DNA of 9,567 bases from DAOTVD01 sp034437075 (GTDB taxonomy: Bacteria > Chloroflexota > Anaerolineae > Aggregatilineales > J027). The stretch lies in assembly GCA_034437075.1 (NCBI GenBank), contig DAOTVD010000419.1, positions 1 to 9,567 of the forward strand, read 5' to 3'. The translations under genes and the position numbers were made by a program. Positions 1 to 5,889 of this stretch are shown here, piece by piece. Below the pieces are notes generated by a model. That model was not told where the DNA came from and did no database searches. It saw only the letters and a program-made list of their open reading frames with translations. Position 1 is the stretch's first letter, and every line of letters begins with the position of its first letter.

Positions 1-726
1 GTGTTGGGCGAAGATGCCACGCAGGGCTATTTACTGCGCGAAGTGCAGCAAGTCTACCGTAACCAGGGTGTGAACATCTCGGATAAGCATTTCGAGGTGG
101 TCATTCGCAAGATGCTCAGCAAAGTCAGCATCACGCGCAGCGGGGATAGTGGTCTGTTGCCGGGCGAGTTGATCGACAAGCTGAAATTGCTGGATATGAA
201 CGAAAAGCTCATCGCGCAAGGGCTGGAACCAGCGGCAGGTGTGCCCGTGCTGTTGGGCGTCACCAAAGCCGCACTCAGCACCGAGAGCTTCCTGGCGGCG
301 GCTAGCTTCCAGCACACCATTAAGGTGTTGGCGGGGGCGGCCATCGAAGGCAAGGAAGATCGGCTGTATGGCCTGAAAGAGAACGTCATTATCGGCAAGC
401 TGATTGCATCCGGTACGGGCTTCCATGCCTACCAAGATCGCGAATTGGTAGCGCCGGAACTCACCCTGCAAGACCAGGGCGCTTTGGACTTCGTCGGCGA
501 GGACGAAGACGAAGACGAAGAGGACGAGTACGACATGATGGAAGTCGCGTTGGACTCTGGCAAGTCGATGTCTGATCTGGATGACGACGATGATGATGTC
601 GATGACGACGATACCGACGATGATGATGATGAGTCACTTGATGACGACGACGATGACGATGCGGATATTGAAGGTGACGACGCCTATATGGATACGCTCG
701 TCGAGGACGATACACCGCTCGAATAA
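1..726 (+). CDS. rpoC: DNA-directed RNA polymerase subunit beta' (C-terminal part, 5' end outside window)
   Basis: This is the last 241 codons of the beta' subunit, the catalytic clamp subunit of RNA polymerase. The reading frame is open from base 1, so the GTG there is an internal codon and not a start. Conserved beta' C-terminal blocks are visible: YLLREVQQVYR (residues 11-20), GVNISDKHFEVVIRKML (23-39), the LLGVTKAALSTESFLAAASFQ block (84-104) and the ENVIIGKLIASGTG block (127-140). The conserved part ends near residue 150. After it comes a tail of about 77 residues (165-241) with some 46 Asp/Glu and a single Lys, far beyond the usual short end of beta'. The gene ends with TAA at 724-726 and is followed 17 nt later by an intrinsic terminator. 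No rpsL or rpsG follows on this strand. The identification is very secure; the role of the tail is unknown. Confidence 0.97.
   Translation: MLGEDATQGYLLREVQQVYRNQGVNISDKHFEVVIRKMLSKVSITRSGDSGLLPGELIDKLKLLDMNEKLIAQGLEPAAGVPVLLGVTKAALSTESFLAAASFQHTIKVLAGAAIEGKEDRLYGLKENVIIGKLIASGTGFHAYQDRELVAPELTLQDQGALDFVGEDEDEDEEDEYDMMEVALDSGKSMSDLDDDDDDVDDDDTDDDDDESLDDDDDDDADIEGDDAYMDTLVEDDTPLE
502..660 (+). repeat. GAC/GAT/GAA codon-repeat tract encoding the acidic beta' tail
   Basis: Low-complexity coding repeat. Three GACGAA hexamers run in tandem from 502 to 519, and a second block of nearly unbroken GAC/GAT codons runs from 580 to 660. It encodes Asp runs of up to seven residues. GAC and GAT are mixed, so the tract is not a perfect microsatellite. 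Its length could vary between strains by in-frame slippage, which is inference. Confidence 0.8.
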
Positions 727-743
727 GCGCAGGTGGTAACACG

Positions 744-789
744 AGCGCGGGTTGGTCGCCAACAGGCGAGGCCCGCGCTTTTCTTTTTT
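744..789 (+). terminator. Rho-independent terminator of the rpoC transcript
   Basis: A perfect 8-bp outer stem pairs AGCGCGGG (744-751) with CCCGCGCT (772-779). A 5-bp inner stem pairs TCGCC (756-760) with GGCGA (765-769) around an AACA loop. A T-rich tract follows at 779-789. It lies 17 nt after the rpoC stop. The T-tract runs into the stop codon (788-790) of the convergent amidohydrolase gene. In the minus direction the same stem has no T-tract after it, so it is a classical terminator only for rpoC. Confidence 0.9.
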
Positions 790-2779
790 AGACCTTCTCG
801 TCTTCTAGGGCCAGATCAACGTATTCGCGCCGTTCAAATTGATCGGGCTTCAGCTTGAGTTCATCCGTCAGGATGGTTTGCAGCAATGCGGCTTTGGCCT
901 CGGCATCCTGACGGCTCCATGTGCGGGTCTTGATCTCCAGGAAGGTCTGCCCAGCGGCGGGGGTCATCAGTTCATCATAATTGACGTAAAATTCCACACC
1001 CCGATACAAAACGCGCCAGCGACGGCGATTCTTTTGCACTTCCACTTCGCGCGGTGGCACGAAATATTCCCGGTAAAAGCGCAGCGGATACGTCGCGGGG
1101 GCGATGAAGCGCGAGCGCGATAGCACGACCGCATCCCCGAACAGCGCTTCGCTATCTGGCCCAGTGTAGGTCAGTCGCGAACGCACTTCGAGCGTTTTGC
1201 CCGCCGCATCTTTGATGTCATCTTCGCGGTGCCGGATGCGGGCTTGGCCCCCTGGAAAAACAAAATAAACGTCGTACTGCGTATAAAAGCGCTTGTGCAA
1301 AACATCCACTTCGTCAGAATTCAGAAATGCTTCCACGATGGCGGCATCGGCTATGCGGGCTTTGCTTTGCAGTTCGAAGCTTTGTTCTTGCGCGACGCCA
1401 CCGATGCTGATGAGCTTGGTCAGGTGATCTTCGGCCCGGCCCCGGATGAACGCATCAATTTCGGCGGCGGTTTGGCGTGCTTGGGCTAGAATCGCGCTGT
1501 CATCCAGCGTGAGCAAGGACTGGTCGCGCATCAGCCAGCGCCCATTGACCATCACATGCTGGATGTCCGTGCTTTTGGTGGCATAGACAATCCGCCCGTA
1601 GATGTTGTTGGGGTCGTGGTCGAAATGCGGGCTACTATGCGGCCCGTTTGTGTCGATGATGATGAGATCGGCGCGTTTGCCCGCCGCCAAGCTCCCGGTT
1701 AGGTGATCCAGATGCAGCGCGGCGGCGCCCAGGCGCGTGGCCAGCAGCAGCGCATCGCGCGCAGGTAGGGCGGTCGGGTCGCTCGCTTGTACTTTGGCGA
1801 TGAGGGACGCGATATGCGTTTCTTGCAGCATATCCAGGTCGTTATTGCTGGCCGGGCCATCTGTGCCGATGCCCACCTTACAACCCTGTTCCAGCATTTC
1901 GACGACGGGCGCGATACCGCTGGCCAGTTTCAGGTTTGAGGACGGATTGTGCGCGATGCCCGCGCCTTTGTGGGCTGCCAGGCGGATTTCGCCGCTGTCG
2001 ATGTGCACGCAGTGCGCGCAGATGCATTTGGCCTCTAGCACGCCGAGTTTATCCACCCGGCGCAAGACGGTCAGGTCGTATTCGTTCAGGCTGTTTTCGA
2101 CCTCGTAGGCCGTTTCCGCGATGTGGATATGCAAGGGCTTGTCGTATTTTTTAGCTAGGGCGGCGCAGGCTTCGAGCATTTCATCCGTCACGGTGTAGGG
2201 TGCATGGGGGGCTACCGCTGGCACAATCAACGGATGGTCGGCGTAAGCTTGCATGAATTCTTCGGTATACGCCAGCGCATCTTGCCAAGATTCAAAATCC
2301 GGGGCCGGGAACTTAAGGATGGTTTGCCCGCAGACCCCGCGCAAGCCCGCCTCGGCAGCAGTTTCGGCCACGACTTGCTCATGGTAATACATATCCGCGA
2401 AGGTGGTTGTGCCCGCGCGGATCATTTCCACACAAGCTAACTGCGTGCCCAGGCGGCAAAAGTCCGCGCTGACGAAATGTGATTCGGTGGGCATCACATA
2501 GCCCATCAGCCAAACTTCCAACCGCAGATCGTCCGCCATGCCGCGCAGTAAAGTCATGGGGATGTGGGTATGCGCATTCACGAAGCCCGGCATCACGACT
2601 TGCCCGCTGGCGTCAAGCGTTTCAGCAGCGGTATAACGATTTTGTAATTCGGCTGCCGGGCCAACATCAATAATGCTATCGCCCTGGATGGCGACCGCCC
2701 CCGGCGCATGTATGGTGAACGCTGTATCCATGGTCAGCACAACGCCGCCTATGATGAGCGTATCAATCGATTGTGACAT
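788..2779 (-). CDS. MTA/SAH-deaminase-type amidohydrolase fused to a C-terminal CYTH-like domain
   Basis: A 663-residue protein with two parts in one unbroken frame. Residues 1 to about 445 are an amidohydrolase of the ATZ/TRZ and 5'-methylthioadenosine/S-adenosylhomocysteine deaminase group, which hydrolytically deaminates adenine nucleosides or related amines in the cytoplasm. Visible metal and active-site motifs are NAHTH (H70, H72), PHAPYT (H192), HIHIAET (H219, E222), CAHCVH (H256) and GTDGPASNNDLDM (D307). Family members normally stop near 430-450 residues. Residues from about 466 to 650 resemble CYTH / class IV adenylate cyclase-thiamine triphosphatase domains: FELQSK (E469, Q471, K473, a variant of ExExK), ARIRHRED (514-520), LEVRSRLTYTGP (530-541) and FLEIKTRTW (613-621). 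ATG at 2779 is chosen because AAGG (2789-2792) lies 9 nt upstream and the protein then begins at the normal family start; the ATG at 2815 sits inside a likely -10 box. The deaminase call is secure as a family, but the substrate is not proven. The CYTH call rests on motifs only. Confidence 0.88.
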   Translation of the reverse strand: MSQSIDTLIIGGVVLTMDTAFTIHAPGAVAIQGDSIIDVGPAAELQNRYTAAETLDASGQVVMPGFVNAHTHIPMTLLRGMADDLRLEVWLMGYVMPTESHFVSADFCRLGTQLACVEMIRAGTTTFADMYYHEQVVAETAAEAGLRGVCGQTILKFPAPDFESWQDALAYTEEFMQAYADHPLIVPAVAPHAPYTVTDEMLEACAALAKKYDKPLHIHIAETAYEVENSLNEYDLTVLRRVDKLGVLEAKCICAHCVHIDSGEIRLAAHKGAGIAHNPSSNLKLASGIAPVVEMLEQGCKVGIGTDGPASNNDLDMLQETHIASLIAKVQASDPTALPARDALLLATRLGAAALHLDHLTGSLAAGKRADLIIIDTNGPHSSPHFDHDPNNIYGRIVYATKSTDIQHVMVNGRWLMRDQSLLTLDDSAILAQARQTAAEIDAFIRGRAEDHLTKLISIGGVAQEQSFELQSKARIADAAIVEAFLNSDEVDVLHKRFYTQYDVYFVFPGGQARIRHREDDIKDAAGKTLEVRSRLTYTGPDSEALFGDAVVLSRSRFIAPATYPLRFYREYFVPPREVEVQKNRRRWRVLYRGVEFYVNYDELMTPAAGQTFLEIKTRTWSRQDAEAKAALLQTILTDELKLKPDQFERREYVDLALEDEKV

Positions 2780-2813
2780 CTTAACTTGCCTTTGTTCAAA
2801 AAATAATTGGTGC

Positions 2814-2819
2814 ATTGTA
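2814..2819 (-). promoter_or_regulatory. Candidate -10 box for the amidohydrolase-CYTH gene
   Basis: TACAAT on the minus strand lies 34 nt upstream of the chosen ATG (2779). I see no good -35 hexamer 16-18 nt further upstream. The box overlaps the more upstream in-frame ATG (2815), so a transcript starting here would not include that codon. This supports the downstream start. Confidence 0.4.
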
Positions 2820-2852
2820 GCCTATTCGGGGCCGTTTTCGCGAGGGCTAGGC

Positions 2853-2881
2853 GTGACATTCCACCCCACACAGCTTAGAAT
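2853..2881 (+). promoter_or_regulatory. Sigma-70-type promoter of the membrane-EEP gene
   Basis: GTGACA (2853-2858) and TAGAAT (2876-2881) are separated by exactly 17 nt. Each hexamer matches five of six consensus positions. The predicted transcript start near 2888 leaves a leader of about 30 nt before the ATG at 2918. It faces away from the amidohydrolase promoter. A second, weaker TG-extended GATAAT lies at 2895-2900. Confidence 0.6.
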
Positions 2882-2917
2882 AAAGCCCGCATGTGATAAT
2901 CGTAGAAGAAACACGCG

Positions 2918-5029
2918 ATGAAGATACGCCGTGATGCTTTGCGCTCGCTCGAAGCCCTGATTATGGGCATATTCTTCGTGCAGAGCGTGCGATACCTCTA
3001 TGCCGCTTTGTTTGCCGACATTAGTAGTGCAGACTTAGTGCGGCGCGTGCCCGACCGCGAGGCCATCGCGGGCTTGCCTGGCGTGGTAGACCCCGCGACC
3101 GTGCAAGGCGAGCTTGTTCTGGTCGGCGCTATTTTCCTGGCGCCCTTGTTGGCCTATGGGCTGGCCTTCACCCGTTGGAGCCTGCCCCTGACGGTGGCAG
3201 TCGCCGTGGTGGCCCGCTACTTGACCCTCGAATTGCCCGATACCAGCGTCATATCTGAGGCGGTGGTTGTGGGCGCGACGCTGCTATATGTGACGCTGCT
3301 CATCATGCGCCGGGCCGGGTATGTGCCGACGATGCTCGTCACGGGCCTGGTGGGGGATCAACTCATCCGCGCCGCGAACAATACTTATGATCCGACCTTC
3401 GACCCGGCCTATAGTTTTACGATATTCGGTATACAAGCCGAAATCGAAGGCTTTTTGTTTGGCGTGGCCATTTTGGCGCTTATCCTGACGACCATCACCA
3501 CGCTCATCGAGCGCGAAGAAGAGCGCATGCCGCACACCGAAAAACCCAAACGGGGCGTGCTCACACTCTGGAGCGGTCTCGCGTTGGGCGGTCTGCTCTT
3601 TCTGGAGTTTACCGTCCTGGGCTTGCCGAATGTCGTCGCGCGCTGGGCCGGGTTGGATTACACGCTGATGTTGCCCTTGCTGTTGTTGGCGACCAGTTTG
3701 CCCCTGGTGCCGGAAGTCCGCGCCCAAGCGGGCAATTTCCTCTCGACGTTTGATGGCGCCTATCGGGGCTGGCTGTGGGCCTTGTTGCTGGCCGTGTGCA
3801 TCATTGTGGGCAAGCGTTTTGATGGCCTGCCAGCGGGCGTATTGTTGGTAGCCGGGCAATTTTTGGCCATTTTAACGCTCTGGTGGTTGGTGCGCCCGCC
3901 CGACCCCGAATCCCCGCCACGTATCAATCCGACGCCAGTTTTCTTGGTGCTGGGCCTGTTAGTCTTTTTCGTGCTCACGGTGGGCGATTATTTCACTTAC
4001 GATTACGCCTTTGTGCGGCCTTTTGTCGCGCCCTTCGGCCTCGTTAGCGACATCCTCAGCGGGATGCAAGGGATGGGTATCGTATTGGCCTTGGTCGCGG
4101 TGGTGTTGTTGTGCCTGCCTATGATCTTGGAACGGCAAGCGATTCCCTGGCGGCAGGGGCGCGTTCTGGAAACCTTGCTGGTGTTGGCGCTCGTGCTGGG
4201 CTTCACGGTCAGCGCGACGCGCGCGGCAGTGCCAGAAACCGTCCGCCGCCCCCTGACGCCCGATTGTTTGCGCGTGTTGTCGCTCAACATCAACGGCGGC
4301 TATACCCAATTTTTCGCGCCGAATCTGGAACTCGTGGCGGATACCATCGCGCTTAGTGGCGCGGATGTGGCCCTATTGCAAGAAGTCGATACCGGGCGCT
4401 TAACCAGCGGCGGCGTTGACCAGGCGTTATGGCTGGCCAATCGCCTGAACATGCATGCTAGCTTCTTCCCGCTCAACGAAGACCTGCAAGGCTTGCTTGT
4501 GCTCAGTCGCCTAGACCCCAACCAAACCGAGGGCGCGCTACTCACCAGCGAGAATGCCGCCCAGGCGGGCGTGCAATACATCACTTATCGCTTGGACGAC
4601 GGCGGCGATTTGCACGTTTATAACGTCTGGCTGAGTTTTCAGGTGGCGGATGTGCCACTCGAACAACAAGCGCAATTCGTCCAGCAAGAGGAGATTTATC
4701 GCCTGGTGGCGGCCAATCATTTCGCGCCAGATGCCGATCAATCCGACCGGGTGGTGCTGGGGGGCAGTTTCAAATATGGCGAGGAGAGTGTGCTGTATGA
4801 TCGTTGGGCAGAGACGGTGCTCATTGACCCCTTCACGGGGCTGTTCGAAGAACGGCGCAATACCGTTTTCACGGTGGATAACGAACGCGCGCGCTGGGAT
4901 TACATCTGGCTATCCAATCTGGTGCCCAGCGGCATCAGCATCGACCAACGCAACGCCGTGTCGGATTATCGGCCTTCGTTGGTGGCCGTGGGGCGCCAGA
5001 CCGGGCAAGGCTGCCCGGTCACGGAGTAA
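2918..5029 (+). CDS. Polytopic membrane protein with C-terminal EEP-fold domain, probably catalytically inactive
   Basis: A 703-residue protein. Residues 12 to about 434 hold roughly a dozen hydrophobic segments (for example near 12-32, 65-83, 112-131, 177-197, 283-299, 340-357, 386-404 and 416-434). Residues 447-695 match the endonuclease/exonuclease/phosphatase fold: LRVLSLNING (451-460, N457), VALLQEVD (484-491, E489), VYNVWLSF (568-574), VVLGGSFK (612-619), WDYIWLS (660-666) and SDYRPSLVAV (682-691). Active members read NTHL, GDFN and SDH at three of these places. Here the first His is Trp571, the Asp and Asn are Ser617 and Lys619, and the last His is Tyr684. Both catalytic histidines are therefore gone while the fold motifs persist. 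The membrane-plus-EEP layout recalls eukaryotic Cwh43/PGAP2IP, which act in lipid remodelling of GPI anchors; that parallel is inference. The start lies about 30 nt after a good promoter but has only a weak Shine-Dalgarno. The function is unknown; I expect a membrane-anchored binding domain. Confidence 0.82.
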   Translation: MKIRRDALRSLEALIMGIFFVQSVRYLYAALFADISSADLVRRVPDREAIAGLPGVVDPATVQGELVLVGAIFLAPLLAYGLAFTRWSLPLTVAVAVVARYLTLELPDTSVISEAVVVGATLLYVTLLIMRRAGYVPTMLVTGLVGDQLIRAANNTYDPTFDPAYSFTIFGIQAEIEGFLFGVAILALILTTITTLIEREEERMPHTEKPKRGVLTLWSGLALGGLLFLEFTVLGLPNVVARWAGLDYTLMLPLLLLATSLPLVPEVRAQAGNFLSTFDGAYRGWLWALLLAVCIIVGKRFDGLPAGVLLVAGQFLAILTLWWLVRPPDPESPPRINPTPVFLVLGLLVFFVLTVGDYFTYDYAFVRPFVAPFGLVSDILSGMQGMGIVLALVAVVLLCLPMILERQAIPWRQGRVLETLLVLALVLGFTVSATRAAVPETVRRPLTPDCLRVLSLNINGGYTQFFAPNLELVADTIALSGADVALLQEVDTGRLTSGGVDQALWLANRLNMHASFFPLNEDLQGLLVLSRLDPNQTEGALLTSENAAQAGVQYITYRLDDGGDLHVYNVWLSFQVADVPLEQQAQFVQQEEIYRLVAANHFAPDADQSDRVVLGGSFKYGEESVLYDRWAETVLIDPFTGLFEERRNTVFTVDNERARWDYIWLSNLVPSGISIDQRNAVSDYRPSLVAVGRQTGQGCPVTE
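4999..5020. terminator. Perfect GC-rich hairpin at the junction of two convergent genes
   Basis: GACCGGGCA (4999-5007) and TGCCCGGTC (5012-5020) form a perfect 9-bp stem with a 4-nt loop. It lies in the last codons of the membrane-EEP gene, 6 nt before its stop codon, and just beyond the stop of the LysM gene on the other strand. Neither side has a T-tract, so it is not a textbook intrinsic terminator. Since the two stop codons abut, it is the only visible candidate for ending either transcript. Confidence 0.4.
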
Positions 5030-5746
5030 CTAGGGGGTGATGCGCAAGCGTTGCCCGGCGTGGATACTGTTCGGGTTGGCGATATTGTTGCGCTGCGCAA
5101 GCGTTAAGATGCCTGTGTTAAAGCGTATCGAGATGCGATACAGATTATCGCCAGGCGCCACGGTGTAGAATGTGCCGTCGAAGGTGCCAGCCGCGCGGGG
5201 TGCTGGGCCAGTATCAAATATGCCGCTAGTAGTCGTGACGGTAGAAGGCATTGGCGTTGGGGCGAAGGAGGCCGGATTTGCGGCTACGGGGGGTGTTTCG
5301 GGCGGCACAAAGCCCGGCTCAAAGGCTTGCCGAACGCGCACGCTGCCACTCGGCGCGATGAGCACCGCCAAGTAGCGGCGTTCGCCCAAATACGATAATT
5401 CTACGATGTTGCCGTTAGCCGCCACGATACGATCAATCAACCCGGTTGGCCCGTTGTCGCGCCGCCATCCGGGTGGTGTGCTGCCCAAGAACCGGCCCTG
5501 GCTATCGAATATTTCATAATAATCCAACGAAAAATCTGGTTGTAGCGCCACAATAAAGTCGTTTTCCGCCACCAGGCGCACAACGCCATTTTCATCTGGG
5601 ATGCCCGCCGATGCCTCAAACGGCGCGGGAGGGGGGGGACCCGGGGGGACCGTTGGTGTCGGTGTCGGCGTCGGCGTTTGGGCGCTGGCGAAAGGCGCAA
5701 CAGCCAGCAAAAGCGCGACGAGAGTCAGCATGAAAAGCGGTTTCAT
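5030..5746 (-). CDS. Secreted LysM-domain protein with Thr-Pro linker
   Basis: A 238-residue exported protein. Residues 1-22 are a signal peptide: basic start MKP, hydrophobic core, and likely cleavage after ASA. Next come a Thr-Pro repeat (24-32) and a proline-rich stretch to about 43. The middle part (50-145) begins with a segment around ENDFIVALQPDF and is not a domain I recognise. A second Pro/Thr-rich linker covers about 146-190. The C-terminus is a single LysM: FYTVAPGDNLYRIS, then TLAQRNNI, then HAGQRLRI (193-236). LysM binds N-acetylglucosamine-containing glycans, usually peptidoglycan, outside the membrane. No hydrolase domain is present, so a binding or structural role is likely. 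AGGAG (5756-5760) lies 9 nt upstream of the ATG and fixes the start. Its stop codon directly abuts that of the membrane-EEP gene. It lies 143 nt downstream of the cysteine desulfurase gene on the same strand. I see no convincing promoter of its own. Confidence 0.9.
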   Translation of the reverse strand: MKPLFMLTLVALLLAVAPFASAQTPTPTPTPTVPPGPPPPAPFEASAGIPDENGVVRLVAENDFIVALQPDFSLDYYEIFDSQGRFLGSTPPGWRRDNGPTGLIDRIVAANGNIVELSYLGERRYLAVLIAPSGSVRVRQAFEPGFVPPETPPVAANPASFAPTPMPSTVTTTSGIFDTGPAPRAAGTFDGTFYTVAPGDNLYRISIRFNTGILTLAQRNNIANPNSIHAGQRLRITP

Positions 5747-5860
5747 GATCGTTTTCTCCTAATTGTTGATCATCTCATCTCGCAGTGTAACCCGTCTTAG
5801 CCTTCTGCGGGTTTGAATTGCGTGCCTATATGGCTAGGAGATGGTTAGAATCTGTACAGC

Positions 5861-5883
5861 GCAGACCAAAGTACCGGCTCTGC
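5861..5883 (-). terminator. Hairpin just after the cysteine desulfurase gene
   Basis: On the minus strand, GCAGA(G)CC and GGTCTGC pair with one bulged G around an 8-nt loop, starting about 7 nt after the stop codon. There is no T-tract behind it. It may be a weak or factor-aided terminator, or a 3' stability element. The rest of the gap between the two genes (5747-5860) holds the LysM ribosome binding site and a short AACCCG/CGGGTT inverted repeat (5789-5813), and nothing else I recognise. Confidence 0.35.
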
Positions 5884-5889
5884 AATTCA

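Noticed and set aside
502..660. Possible CRISPR-like or tandem-repeat array
   Set aside because: The repeats are codon-scale GAN triplets in the rpoC frame; there are no repeat-spacer units.
461..742. Minus-strand open frame giving an Arg/His-rich 93-residue protein opposite the rpoC tail
   Set aside because: It is the complement of the GAC/GAT repeat; the extreme composition comes from the acidic codons of rpoC, and there is no ribosome site or family match.
2780..2815. Longer start of the amidohydrolase-CYTH gene at the ATG 2815
   Set aside because: The ATG lies within the likely -10 box, the 12 extra residues do not fit the family, and AAGG precedes the ATG at 2779.
2895..2900. GATAAT with upstream TG as the main promoter of the membrane-EEP gene
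   Set aside because: It has no -35 at proper spacing and would leave almost no leader; the GTGACA-17-TAGAAT pair just upstream fits better.
3284..3859. 191-residue open frame on the minus strand inside the membrane-EEP gene
   Set aside because: It has a Gln/Arg/His-rich composition typical of the complement of a membrane-protein gene, no start signals, and full overlap with a well-supported gene.
5852..5859. Palindrome CTGTACAG as a regulator site
   Set aside because: A single 8-bp palindrome with no second copy and no positioned promoter; likely chance.
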